A stretch of 64,000 nucleotides of DNA from Nocardia nova SH22a (GTDB lineage Bacteria; Actinomycetota; Actinomycetes; Mycobacteriales; Mycobacteriaceae), in assembly GCF_000523235.1 (NCBI RefSeq), contig NZ_CP006850.1:6944001-7008000 (forward strand). The letters are read 5' to 3'. Made by a program: the position numbers and the translations under genes. Shown piece by piece: positions 18,973 to 27,898 of the stretch. Under the pieces are notes generated by a model. It was not told the DNA's origin, did no database searches, and saw only the letters and a program-made list of their open reading frames with translations. Each line of letters opens with the position of its first letter. Position 1 is the first letter of the stretch.

Positions 18973-20928
18973 ATGGAACCGACAGCGAAGCAGCGCGCGG
19001 CCCTGGGGCTGATCTGCGATACGTTCACACCCGGTGACGGAGCGGATCTGCCGTCGGCCACCGAGCTCGGTTCCGTGGATACCGTTTTCGAGATTCTGGG
19101 GCGCAATCCGCGTCCGGCCGACGGTAAACAGCTCACCACGCTGCTGAACCTGTGGGATTCGCGCCTCACCGGCCTGCTGCTCGGCAACGGTCCGCGCCGG
19201 TTCTCCGCGCTGACCGCCGCTCAGCGCGAGCAGACCATGCTCCGCCTCGGCGAATCACGAATCCCGGTGAAACGCACCCTGTTCCAGGCACTGAAACAGG
19301 CCGCGCTGCTGTCCTACAATGTCACCCCGGGCCCGACCGGCAGCAATCCGCTGTGGAAGGCGATCGACTATCCGGGACCACCCGGGACTCTCGCCACCGC
19401 TCCCGCACCCGCCCTGACGGTCGAGCGGCCCACCGAGCCGGTGACCTGGGAATGCGATGTCGTCGTGGTCGGTTCCGGCGCGGGTGGAGGTACCGCGGCC
19501 GCGATCCTCGCGCAGTCGGGTCTCGACGTCATCGTGCTCGAACGCGGAAACTATTACGACGACCGGGATTTCGGCACCGGCGAACTCGACGCCCTGCTCG
19601 ATCTGTACGCGCCCGGCCCGCCCACGACCAGTGAGGGGCAACTCACCCTCGTCGCGGGCACCTGCCTCGGCGGCGGCACCGTGGTCAACTGGAGCACCTC
19701 CCTGAACACCCCCGACGAGGTGCGTGCCGAATGGGCCGCACTCGGCGTACCGCAGTTCGCCACCGACGAATACGGCGCCGCCCTCGACGCGGTGGCACGA
19801 CGGCTCGGCATCAACGACCGGCACTCGCCGCTCTCGGCGCGCGATGGTGTCCTCGAACGCGGCGCGACCGCGCTCGGCTGGGATATCGACGCGTTACCCC
19901 GCAATGTCGGCGACGCCTGTGACGCGGGCGTCGAATGCGGCCGCTGCCCCTACGGCTGCCGGGTGGGCGCGAAACAGTCGGTGACCAAGACCTGGCTCGC
20001 CGATGCCGCCGCACACGGCGCGCGACTGGTGGTCGATGCCGACGTCCGGCGGATCGTGGTGAACAGCGGACGCGCCGAAGGGGTTTCGGCGGTGACGTCG
20101 GACGGCGTCGCGATCGAGGTACGGTCCCGCGCGGTCGTGGTGGCCGCCGGTGCGCTGCAGACCCCGGCACTGCTGCGCCGATCGGGACTCGGCAATCCGA
20201 ATATCGGCCGCTATCTGCGCCTGCATCCGGCCGCCGCCGTCTTCGGGGTCTTCGACGAGGAGATCCGGCCGTGGGAGGGCGGGATGCAGGCCCGGATCAG
20301 CCGTCACCATCGCAATCTCGACGGCGACGGCTACGGGGTGATCTACGAGACCGGCCCGCTGCATCCCGGTATGGGAGTGGGATTCATGAACTGGCGCGGG
20401 TCGGCCGCGTATCGCGAGAATCTGCTGGATCTGAGCCGATCCGTCGCGGTCGGGGTGATCACTCGCGATCGCGACCACGGCAGCGTCACGGTGGACCGCC
20501 AGGGCGAGCCGGTGGTCTCCTATCGGCTCTCCGATCGCGACCGCGACCATCTGCACACCGGAATCGGCGGCGCCGCACGGATTCTCGAGGCCGCGGGTGC
20601 GCGCCGCATCTACTCCGGACAGCAGGCCGGACCGGCCTACCGGCCCGGAAAGGCGGGATCGCACGAGGAATTCGTCGCCGCCTGCGCCACCGCCGGATAC
20701 GGGCCCGGGCAGTGCGCGATGGGTGCGCTGCACATCATGGGTTCGGCGCGCATGGGCGGTTCGCCGGAGTTCTCGGCCACCGATCCCGACGGCGTCACCT
20801 GGGATGTGCACAATATCGTCGTCGCCGACGGCTCGTGCTTCCCTACCGCATCCGGCGTCAATCCCATGGTGTCCATCGAGGCGATCGCGTACATGAACGC
20901 GAAACGCCTTGCCGCCCGGCTGAACTGA
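18973..20928 (+). CDS. GMC-family oxidoreductase (long-chain alcohol oxidase type)
   Basis: 651 residues from ATG 18973, preceded by GGTGGAG; an upstream GTG at 18913 lacks a site. The N-terminal about 130 residues resemble the small helical domain (gluconate-dehydrogenase subunit 3-like) that precedes the flavin domain in fatty-alcohol oxidases. The FAD Rossmann motif VVVGSGAGGGTAAAILAQSG is near residue 165; a cysteine-rich ECGRCPYGCRVG lies mid-protein, and the C-terminal GVNPMVSIEAIAYMNAKRLA with the HNIVVADGS element closes the GMC fold. Acts on a hydrophobic alcohol or sterol by family; exact substrate unknown. Convergent with the DUF742 operon (4 bases between stops). Confidence 0.88.
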   Translation: MEPTAKQRAALGLICDTFTPGDGADLPSATELGSVDTVFEILGRNPRPADGKQLTTLLNLWDSRLTGLLLGNGPRRFSALTAAQREQTMLRLGESRIPVKRTLFQALKQAALLSYNVTPGPTGSNPLWKAIDYPGPPGTLATAPAPALTVERPTEPVTWECDVVVVGSGAGGGTAAAILAQSGLDVIVLERGNYYDDRDFGTGELDALLDLYAPGPPTTSEGQLTLVAGTCLGGGTVVNWSTSLNTPDEVRAEWAALGVPQFATDEYGAALDAVARRLGINDRHSPLSARDGVLERGATALGWDIDALPRNVGDACDAGVECGRCPYGCRVGAKQSVTKTWLADAAAHGARLVVDADVRRIVVNSGRAEGVSAVTSDGVAIEVRSRAVVVAAGALQTPALLRRSGLGNPNIGRYLRLHPAAAVFGVFDEEIRPWEGGMQARISRHHRNLDGDGYGVIYETGPLHPGMGVGFMNWRGSAAYRENLLDLSRSVAVGVITRDRDHGSVTVDRQGEPVVSYRLSDRDRDHLHTGIGGAARILEAAGARRIYSGQQAGPAYRPGKAGSHEEFVAACATAGYGPGQCAMGALHIMGSARMGGSPEFSATDPDGVTWDVHNIVVADGSCFPTASGVNPMVSIEAIAYMNAKRLAARLN

Positions 20929-20932
20929 GTGA

Positions 20933-21316
20933 CTACAAGCCGCGGATACCGTCCAGCAGCGCCTTGAGCACGCCGACGTCACCGGCGTCCTCGTGGCGCG
21001 GCTGCCGGTATTCCAGACGGCCGTCGTCGATCAGATCGCCGACCAGCACCTTGGTCATGGTCAGCGGAAGTCCCAGCCGCGCGGCGACTTCCGCGACCGA
21101 TTGCGGAGTCACGCACAGCTCCACGATCGAGGCGTACTCCGGTTCGTGGCGGCGCAGCGCGGTACCGCGGCCGATATCGACGACCAGGGTGAGCATGTCC
21201 AGCTCCGGCCGGTCGCTGCGACCACGTCCCCGGGTGACGGCATACAGCCGCACCACCGGTCCGGCTTCCTCGTCGAACCAGGCGTCCTCATCACCGGGAC
21301 GGTCTCCGCTGGACAT
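20933..21316 (-). CDS. DUF742 protein of a conservon-type operon
   Basis: 127 residues, ATG at 21314-21316. The winged-helix-like core reads LCVTPQSVAEVAARLGLPLT and KVLVGDLIDDGRLEYR, standard for DUF742 proteins, which are encoded with roadblock proteins, a sensor kinase and a small GTPase in actinobacterial conservons. Here it is the last gene; the GTPase that normally follows is absent, replaced by the convergent GMC oxidoreductase. Probably a cytosolic adaptor or regulator. Confidence 0.9.
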   Translation of the reverse strand: MSSGDRPGDEDAWFDEEAGPVVRLYAVTRGRGRSDRPELDMLTLVVDIGRGTALRRHEPEYASIVELCVTPQSVAEVAARLGLPLTMTKVLVGDLIDDGRLEYRQPRHEDAGDVGVLKALLDGIRGL

Positions 21317-21328
21317 GTACGGCGGACC

Positions 21329-21721
21329 TCAGCGACTGTCGACGGCCAGATGAGCGCCCACCCGCTGCACGGTCTGGTTCATCGCGTACGCCACCATCCC
21401 CAGGTCCGCGTCCTCCGCGGCGAGCAGTCCCAGGCAGGCGTTGTCACCGGCGGCGGTGATGAACAGCACCGCCCGGTCGAGTTCCACCATGGTCTGGCAC
21501 ACCCCGCCCGCGTCGAAGTGGTGACCGGCGCTGCGGGCCAGGCTGTGCAGCGCCGAGGCCATCGCACAGAACCGTTCGGCGTCGGAGGTCTCGAGCTGCG
21601 CGGAATTGCCGAGCAGCAGCCCGTCGGTGGACAGCAGGACCGCGTAGCGGACGCCGGTCAGGCCCTTGACCAGATCGTCGAGCAACCACCCGACGTCATT
21701 TCGATTGGAAGTAACCATCAC
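21329..21721 (-). CDS. roadblock/LC7-domain protein
   Basis: 130 residues, small single-domain roadblock/longin-like fold: GWLLDDLVKGLTGVRYAVLL, STDGLLLG, ASALHSLARSAG and ELDRAVLFITAAGDNACLGL. In conservons this protein (MglB-like) modulates a Ras-like GTPase, but none is encoded here. Starts inside the end of the kinase gene (26-base overlap), so translation is coupled; DUF742 follows after 12 bases. Confidence 0.92.
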   Translation of the reverse strand: MMVTSNRNDVGWLLDDLVKGLTGVRYAVLLSTDGLLLGNSAQLETSDAERFCAMASALHSLARSAGHHFDAGGVCQTMVELDRAVLFITAAGDNACLGLLAAEDADLGMVAYAMNQTVQRVGAHLAVDSR

Positions 21722-24392
21722 TGCCTTCGTCGGTATCGGATCGTGGTGTCGGCGCGCCGGATTCGGCGGGGGCCCGGCGGCCCTGCCTGGTTCCCCGCTC
21801 GACGGCGCTGATCAGGTTGCGCGCCTGATCCGCGCTGCGCTGCCGGACGGAGTTGGTACCGGCAGCCGGAGTGTCGGTGGGGGCGGACGAACGGACGCGT
21901 CGTGGTAGCGGCGGGCGCCCACCGCCGGTGCGCGGTGCCGGACCGGCGCTCGGGACCGGATCGGTGCTGCCGGGAGCCGTGACCGGGGCGCCGAAAACAC
22001 CTGCGCCGGGCTGGCTCTCGCGGTCCGACGGGGAGGTGAACCAGGCCGAACGCCGTGAGGCCGCATCCGCTTCTTCGGAGGCGGACGACGGAACATCCTC
22101 GGCCACCGTGGGCTTCGCCTCGTCGCGAACCGCGTCCGACTCGGCGACCGGTCGGCGCTTGGGAACTTCCGGGCGGTGGGTGGAAACTTCCGGACGGCGA
22201 GTCGGGAGTTCCGGACGGCGCGTGGGAAGTTCGGGACGCGCATCGGCCTCGGCGCGACCGCGCTGTGCGACCGGCGCCGGTCCGATCACGGCGAATTCAC
22301 CGGTGGCGGGACCGGAATCGTCGAAGTCCGCGACCGCGGGATCGCTGGTCTCCAGGACCGGACTGCCCACCAGCACCACCGCGCGCACACCGCCGTAGGC
22401 CGATTCCCGAAGCTTCACCGAAATTCCGTGGCGGTTGGCAAGTTTGGCGACCACGAACAGTCCCAGCCGATTGTCGCTGGACATCGCGGCCACACTGAAC
22501 TCCGGTGGGTGCGTGAGCATCTCGTTGCGGCGGTCGAGGTCGTCGGCGGTCATACCGAGCCCCTGATCGACCACCTCCACGGCGACGCCGCGGCCGACCA
22601 CCGAGGCGGAGACCTCCACCCCCGCCTGTGGCGGCGAGTACGAGGTGGCGTTGTCCATCAGTTCGGCCAGCAGGTGGATCAGGTCGGCGACCGCGGTGCC
22701 GTTGACCCGCACCTTGGGTATCCGGCCGATCCGGATCCTGGTGTAGTCCAAGCTCTCCGCGACCGCGCCGCGCACCACCTCGACCAGCGGGACCGGTTGC
22801 CGCCACCGCCGGCCCGGCTGCTTACCGCCGAGGATGATCAGATTCTCGGCATTGCGGCGTGCCCGGGTCGCCAGATGGTCGAGCTGGAACAGCAATTCGA
22901 GCTGATCGGCGTTCTCCTCGCGACGCTCGGCCTGATCCAGCAGTGCCAGCTGGCGATGGACCAGCGCCTGACTGCGATGGGCGATATCGAGGAAGACGGT
23001 ATTGATTCCGGCCCGGGTATTGGATTCCGCGACCGCGGCCGACACCGCCACCACCTGCGCCCGGTTGAACGCCTGCGCCACCTGGCCCAGTTCGTCGGAG
23101 CCGAAGTCCAGCCGCGACACCTCGGTCGGGGTGTCCACAGCCTCACCCGCCGAGACCCGGCGCATGATGTCGGGCAGCCGCTCGTCGGCCAATTCCAGCG
23201 TATCGCGGCGCAACCGGCGCATGCGGCCGATGAACCGGTTGGCCAGCAGCAATGCCGCCAGGAAGGCCAGAATCGAGACCAGCAGCACCGCGCCGCCGCC
23301 GAACAGCGATCCGATGGCGGTGCGATCGCCCCGGGCGCGCGCCTGGGCATGGGCGTCGCGGCTCTTGTCCTCCCACACCTTCAGCAGGCCCGATCCGACC
23401 TTGTTCGCACTGTCCTGCCACGCCTGCATCGTCGACGGCAGCGGGGGCCGGGTGTCGGTGCGCCGGGAACCGGTGGTGGCGGAGCGCGATTCGTCACCGG
23501 CCGCCTCGGTGCGCGCGACGATCGCATCGGCCATCCGATCGACCTCTGCCCAGGCCGGACCGCTCACGATGTTCTGCAACTCGTCACCGCGCTCACCGTG
23601 CAGCACCGACTGCGCATAGCGGACCTGACCGCGGTACTCGCCCATGTAGTCGGTGAACTGCCGCCGCTGCTCCGCGGTGAGATTGTCTGTGACCAGCGCC
23701 AATTCACCGATCGCGACCGCCTTGGACAGTGCCTCACCCGCACGCAGCGGCTCCACCGCATATCCCAGCTGGACCGCGATACCCGCATCCGGCGCGACCC
23801 GCGCGGCCAGCATGGAGGCGTCGACGATCGCCGCGACGAAGGTGGAGAACAGACCGAACACCTGATCCGGCGGCGCCTGTCCCGAATCGATCCCCGCGCG
23901 GACCTTCGGCAGCTGTGCCAGCAACTGCCCGTAGGCGGCGATATCGGCCCCGGAACCGTCCGGGTTCATCTTCTGTGCCTCGTCGCCCTTGGCGTTCAGC
24001 GCGGCCAGTGCGGCGTCGGAACGCTGCCGCGCCTCCGGGAGCTGCGCCGTCGCGGCCGGATCACCCGCGAGCTGCAACATCGAGAGCCGACGTTCCTCAC
24101 CGAAGGTCTGCACGATCGCGACCGCGGGTGTGGTGGTACTGCTGGCCAATTCGGCCCAGTTCCGGGCATCCCGGCCGGATCGGACCATGTACGACGAGGC
24201 GCCCACACCGATGGCGAGCAGGGTGACGCTGGAGATCAGCACAATGGCGAGCAACCGCACCCGGACGCTGACACGCCCGCGTACTCCCCGGCTGACCAGG
24301 CCGAATAATCGCGAATCGGGTTTTCTCACCGGCCAGCTGGGCAACCGGCCCCCCACTTCCTCACCGCACCGCCCGAGGACGGCAGACCACAC
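21696..24392 (-). CDS. nitrate-sensor-type histidine kinase of a conservon
   Basis: 898 residues, GTG start near 24392. Membrane helix at about 46-70, a long extracytoplasmic sensor region, second helix at about 364-388, HAMP-like linker, dimerisation segment HRSQALVHRQLALLDQAERRE, and a GHKL ATPase with the N-box ELMDNATSYSPP and VVDQGLGMTADDL. The last 200 residues are proline/acid-rich and disordered, including four tandem heptads (RPELPTR, RPELPTR, RPEVSTH, RPEVPKR; DNA about 22160-22250). The histidine context is degenerate, typical of these kinases, so phosphotransfer is uncertain. First gene of kinase-roadblock-DUF742. Confidence 0.9.
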   Translation of the reverse strand: MWSAVLGRCGEEVGGRLPSWPVRKPDSRLFGLVSRGVRGRVSVRVRLLAIVLISSVTLLAIGVGASSYMVRSGRDARNWAELASSTTTPAVAIVQTFGEERRLSMLQLAGDPAATAQLPEARQRSDAALAALNAKGDEAQKMNPDGSGADIAAYGQLLAQLPKVRAGIDSGQAPPDQVFGLFSTFVAAIVDASMLAARVAPDAGIAVQLGYAVEPLRAGEALSKAVAIGELALVTDNLTAEQRRQFTDYMGEYRGQVRYAQSVLHGERGDELQNIVSGPAWAEVDRMADAIVARTEAAGDESRSATTGSRRTDTRPPLPSTMQAWQDSANKVGSGLLKVWEDKSRDAHAQARARGDRTAIGSLFGGGAVLLVSILAFLAALLLANRFIGRMRRLRRDTLELADERLPDIMRRVSAGEAVDTPTEVSRLDFGSDELGQVAQAFNRAQVVAVSAAVAESNTRAGINTVFLDIAHRSQALVHRQLALLDQAERREENADQLELLFQLDHLATRARRNAENLIILGGKQPGRRWRQPVPLVEVVRGAVAESLDYTRIRIGRIPKVRVNGTAVADLIHLLAELMDNATSYSPPQAGVEVSASVVGRGVAVEVVDQGLGMTADDLDRRNEMLTHPPEFSVAAMSSDNRLGLFVVAKLANRHGISVKLRESAYGGVRAVVLVGSPVLETSDPAVADFDDSGPATGEFAVIGPAPVAQRGRAEADARPELPTRRPELPTRRPEVSTHRPEVPKRRPVAESDAVRDEAKPTVAEDVPSSASEEADAASRRSAWFTSPSDRESQPGAGVFGAPVTAPGSTDPVPSAGPAPRTGGGRPPLPRRVRSSAPTDTPAAGTNSVRQRSADQARNLISAVERGTRQGRRAPAESGAPTPRSDTDEGSDGYFQSK

Positions 24393-24474
24393 ATAACGCC
24401 TGAGAGACTAACCGACCCATGCTCTGCGGTCAGCAATTCGCCGATATCCGTTGTTCGGCAGCCGGTTCCGCCGG

Positions 24475-24909
24475 TCAGGTTCCGGCGGCCGGATTCTTCG
24501 GCCGCAGGAACGACTCCCAGAACAGATACAGTCCGACCGGCACGATGCCGCAGGCCAGCAACAGCGGCGAGGTCCAACTGTCGGTGAGTAGCACGTCACC
24601 GCCGGGGCCGGTGGTCGAGCAGATCAGGAATCCGAACAGCCAGCCGATCACCGGCAACGCCGTCGCAGCCGGACGGGTGGCCACCGCCCGCATTCCCATC
24701 ACCAGCAGCACGTTCACCACGGCGGCGACCAGCGCGGCGATCGGGAACGGCGTGGCGCCGATGTAGAGCGGCAGGTACAGCACCTCGAGGATCACCGAGA
24801 GCAGTCCGTCGAACACCAGGACCGCGGCCAGCAATCCGCCGATCACCGGCCAGGCATAACGGGAGCCGCCGGGCTCCCCCGCGGCCCGGTCCGGCACGGC
24901 GGCCGTCAC
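24475..24909 (-). CDS. conserved membrane protein, Rv1171-like
   Basis: 144 residues with four predicted membrane helices (about 20-43, 52-74, 84-101, 110-130). It follows mshB in the same direction, the position and size of Rv1171 in M. tuberculosis. The GTG start (24907-24909) overlaps the stop codon of the small gene upstream by the GTGA arrangement, so the two are translationally coupled. No enzymatic motif; function unknown. Confidence 0.8.
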   Translation of the reverse strand: MTAAVPDRAAGEPGGSRYAWPVIGGLLAAVLVFDGLLSVILEVLYLPLYIGATPFPIAALVAAVVNVLLVMGMRAVATRPAATALPVIGWLFGFLICSTTGPGGDVLLTDSWTSPLLLACGIVPVGLYLFWESFLRPKNPAAGT

Positions 24910-25064
24910 GGCACCGGCGGGAAGCCGAGCAGGGTCAGCAGGTGACTCTGCATGTCTACGAATCCGTAGAGCACCGACAGGTACAGATCGTGCTGCGCCT
25001 GCCAGTTCGGCTGCTGACTTTGGACGAACGCGGCAATCGCGTCCTGCAGGCTCCAGTTGTACAT
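24906..25064 (-). CDS. small conserved-looking protein between mshB and the membrane protein
   Basis: 52 residues, ATG 25062-25064 to TGA 24906-24908. Reads MYNWSLQDAIAAFVQSQQ, then PNWQAQHDLYLSVLYGFVD and MQSHLLTLLGFPPVP: amphipathic helices, no cysteines, no signal peptide. Its stop overlaps the GTG of the following membrane-protein gene (GTGA), and mshB ends 43 bases upstream, so it looks like a genuine operon member. Family not recognised. Confidence 0.6.
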   Translation of the reverse strand: MYNWSLQDAIAAFVQSQQPNWQAQHDLYLSVLYGFVDMQSHLLTLLGFPPVP

Positions 25065-25107
25065 GCGAGCAGTCTAAGCCGGGAAGTGTCCGATACGTCC
25101 GGGCGAG

Positions 25108-26007
25108 TTATACGAGACCGGCGAACAGATCGTCCTCGTGACCGTCCGGTCCGGTCGCTCCGAGCCGACCGCGCACGAGTATGTAGTGCTCCTCCGGCAG
25201 GACCGGCTGGGCGATGTCGTTCGACAGCGCGAATTCGCGGCCGGACGGCGCCACGGTGACCTGCGTGGCGTGGGCGCGCAGGGCGGCCCGCTTCGCCGAC
25301 AGGACCTCCGACACATCGATCGTGGTGGTCACCCGCTCGCTCGCGACGCCGGACAGATCATCGGGCGCGGGCAGCCGCCACCCCTTCGGCAGCGCGCCGG
25401 GCAGGCCGTCGACGGTCCGCCGGGCCAGCGCCTCGGTATGGCGGCGCAGTACCGCGGCGTCGGTGACCGTCCAGTACATCTTCGGTGTGTCCCAGCCCAT
25501 TTCGGCGGCCGCGGCGACCGCGTCCATGGTCACCCGGTGGGCGCGGACATGGTCGGGATGGCCGTATCCGCCGCTCGGGTCGTAACCGACCACCACCCGC
25601 GGCCGCAGCCGCAACAGCACCTCGGTCAGCTCCGCCACCGCGTCCGGACCGGACGCGGTGAAAGCCCGCGGATGAGTCGGGAGCATCGGCTGCGGATCGG
25701 CGGTGGTCCCGGTCATCCCGGAATCGCGCCAGCGTCCCGCGCCGCCCAGGAAATACGGCGCCTCGACGCCGAGTGCGGCCAGTGCCGCGGTCAGCTCGCC
25801 GATGCGGAAGCCGCCGAGCTGATCGGCGCGCGCGCTGATCAATCCCGCCCAGCGATCGCCGATCACCTCGCCCTCCTCACCGAGTGTGCAGGTCACCACG
25901 GTCACCGGCACTCCGCGCCGCCGATAGTGCGCGATGGTGCCGCCGGTGGTGATGGTCTCGTCGTCGGGATGGGCGTGAACCAGCACCAGGCCACCGGTTC
26001 CGGTCAC
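25108..26007 (-). CDS. mshB: N-acetyl-GlcN-Ins deacetylase MshB (mycothiol biosynthesis)
   Basis: Zinc deacetylase converting GlcNAc-inositol to GlcN-inositol, the second enzymatic stage of mycothiol synthesis. 299 residues from GTG 26005-26007. The LmbE-like metal motif HAHPDDE (H13, D16) is at the N-terminus and the third ligand is in GYGHPDHVRAH. Start overlaps the stop of lpqW (GTGA), indicating an lpqW-mshB operon. Gene order lpqW-mshB-Rv1171-like follows M. tuberculosis. Cytosolic. Confidence 0.96.
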   Translation of the reverse strand: MTGTGGLVLVHAHPDDETITTGGTIAHYRRRGVPVTVVTCTLGEEGEVIGDRWAGLISARADQLGGFRIGELTAALAALGVEAPYFLGGAGRWRDSGMTGTTADPQPMLPTHPRAFTASGPDAVAELTEVLLRLRPRVVVGYDPSGGYGHPDHVRAHRVTMDAVAAAAEMGWDTPKMYWTVTDAAVLRRHTEALARRTVDGLPGALPKGWRLPAPDDLSGVASERVTTTIDVSEVLSAKRAALRAHATQVTVAPSGREFALSNDIAQPVLPEEHYILVRGRLGATGPDGHEDDLFAGLV

Positions 26008-27806
26008 GACAGCCGCCGCCAGGCTCCCGCACCGCCGAAGATCCCGACCTGGATGGATCCGCTCAGCGACACCCCGTCCATCCGGGAACTCGCCGCGGCG
26101 ACACCGTTGTCCTGCACGATCGGCAGGACGGTGCCCAGATCCCACAGTTTCGGTTCGGCGTCACCGATCGCCTTGGGCACATCGATGCCGCGCAGCGCGG
26201 CGTCGATCTGCGGTTGCAGCGACGGATCACACACACCGGACACGTTGCCGGGCGCCTTGTGGATGGCATCGATCTGCGAGGTGTCCTGCTGTCCCGGCGC
26301 GGCCACCGGCGGGCAGCCGTAGCGCGAGGCCAGCATGGTCGCGGGATCCTCACCGGCGCGTTCCCAGCCGACCACCGCGTCGACGGTGCCGTCGGTCAGA
26401 TCCTTGCCGTAGAGCTCGTCGGCGGGCAGGCTGCGCACCGAAGCGTCGATTCCGGCACTGCGCAGCTGGTCGGCGGCGGTATTGGCCACCGCCAGCGTCG
26501 TCGGATCCTTGTCCACCGCGCCGATTCGGATGGTCAGCGTCCGGCCGTTCTTGGCGAGTGGACGCGGCTGCGGCGCGGGCGAGGTCGTCGGGTTCCCGGC
26601 GGCGGGTTGTTCGGGCGCGCGGCCGAATCCCGCCTCGGCCAGTAGTCCGAACGCCTGATCGGAGGACATCCGCGGCGGTGCGGTCGGCGTGTAGCCGGGA
26701 TCCGAGGGCGCCAGGATCTGCGCGCGCACCGGATCGACCCACGCACCGGTCTCCGCGCCGACCGACGCGAGCAGCGCCGGATCCAGCAGACCGAGTACCG
26801 CGTGCCGCACCCGGGCATCCGACAGATCGCCGTTGCGGCTGTTGAGTGCCAGTTGCATCTCCCGCGCCTGCGGCATGAGCGCGGTCCGTACCGCCGGGAT
26901 CGCCGCCAGCTGTGCCTGCGTCGCGACACCACCGTGCACCAGCGCCATCTGCGCGTCACCGGCACGCAGTGATTCCGCCAGCTGGGCCGCGGTTCCCCCG
27001 CGCCGCAACAGGATCTGATCCGGGACCGCCGGGGTGCCCCAGTAGCGGTCGTTGCGTTCGAGCAGGATCTCCTCGCGTCCGGCATCGGCCTGCTTCACCC
27101 GGAACGGCCCGCCGGAGATGGGATTCTGGTCGATCAGTCCGCGTTCCACCGCGAGCGCCTTCTGGAAGCCGCCGGGCGAATCCTTCAGCAGATGCGAGGG
27201 CAGCAGATCCGAGAACAGTTGCCGCCAGGCCGGATACGGCTGGCTCAGGGTCACCGTGACCGCTTTGCCGCCCTCGGAGGAGGCTACGTCGGTGATCAGC
27301 CGATAACCGGCCGGATCGACCACACCGGGCTGGTTGATCATCTGCTGCCACAGATACCGGAAATCCTCGGCCGCGATCGGCGCACCGTCGGACCACGACG
27401 CCTGGTTCTGGATCTTGTAGGTGATCGTGAACTTGTCGGGCTGGGCCGGATCGGGCGGCGGCGTATCCGCCGACACCATCAGCGAGTTGTCCGGCACCCA
27501 ATCGGTGGCGCCGGGCACGGTCGGCGACGGCACCGGCCGGAACGGGCTCGGAAACACCATGGAGGCAACGGCATTCGTCGCGGGCGACTGATTCGACCGC
27601 AGATGCGGATTGAAGCCGATGCCGATGTCGTCCACCGCCACCACGACGGTGGACTTGGTCGGCTTGGCCGGAGTCGTCTTCGGACTGTCGGTGCTCTCGA
27701 TCGGCGGTGGCGGATTCGCGGTGCAGGCGGTGAGCATGCCCACCGCCAGCACCAGCATCAGTGCCGCCACGCGCCGCGCTGCGCGGTTACCTACTGCCGA
27801 CTTCAC
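26004..27806 (-). CDS. lpqW: LpqW-like lipoprotein (solute-binding-protein fold)
   Basis: 600 residues from GTG 27804-27806. Lipoprotein signal with lipobox LTAC near residue 28. The rest follows the peptide-binding SBP family 5 pattern (FTITYKIQNQASWSDGAPIA, YRYLWQQMINQP-like, GGPFRVK, LNSRNGDL). In M. tuberculosis, LpqW (Rv1166) lies beside typA and helps steer phosphatidylinositol mannosides toward lipomannan/lipoarabinomannan synthesis; the neighbourhood here (typA upstream, pimE 3 kb away) fits. Extracytoplasmic, lipid-anchored. No ABC transporter genes accompany it, as expected for LpqW. Confidence 0.88.
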   Translation of the reverse strand: MKSAVGNRAARRVAALMLVLAVGMLTACTANPPPPIESTDSPKTTPAKPTKSTVVVAVDDIGIGFNPHLRSNQSPATNAVASMVFPSPFRPVPSPTVPGATDWVPDNSLMVSADTPPPDPAQPDKFTITYKIQNQASWSDGAPIAAEDFRYLWQQMINQPGVVDPAGYRLITDVASSEGGKAVTVTLSQPYPAWRQLFSDLLPSHLLKDSPGGFQKALAVERGLIDQNPISGGPFRVKQADAGREEILLERNDRYWGTPAVPDQILLRRGGTAAQLAESLRAGDAQMALVHGGVATQAQLAAIPAVRTALMPQAREMQLALNSRNGDLSDARVRHAVLGLLDPALLASVGAETGAWVDPVRAQILAPSDPGYTPTAPPRMSSDQAFGLLAEAGFGRAPEQPAAGNPTTSPAPQPRPLAKNGRTLTIRIGAVDKDPTTLAVANTAADQLRSAGIDASVRSLPADELYGKDLTDGTVDAVVGWERAGEDPATMLASRYGCPPVAAPGQQDTSQIDAIHKAPGNVSGVCDPSLQPQIDAALRGIDVPKAIGDAEPKLWDLGTVLPIVQDNGVAAASSRMDGVSLSGSIQVGIFGGAGAWRRLS

Positions 27807-27898
27807 GATCGGAACCTTAGCGGTGCGAGCGGCGGCCCGAAGAAGGCAGCTTGCGTAACCGCGCGGGGACGACGCGGGCACCGCCGGAGAGCACAGTG

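Noticed and set aside
22176..24308. 710-codon open frame on the plus strand opposite the sensor kinase
   Set aside because: Same antisense artefact: rich in H, R, G, Q, with no recognisable domain.
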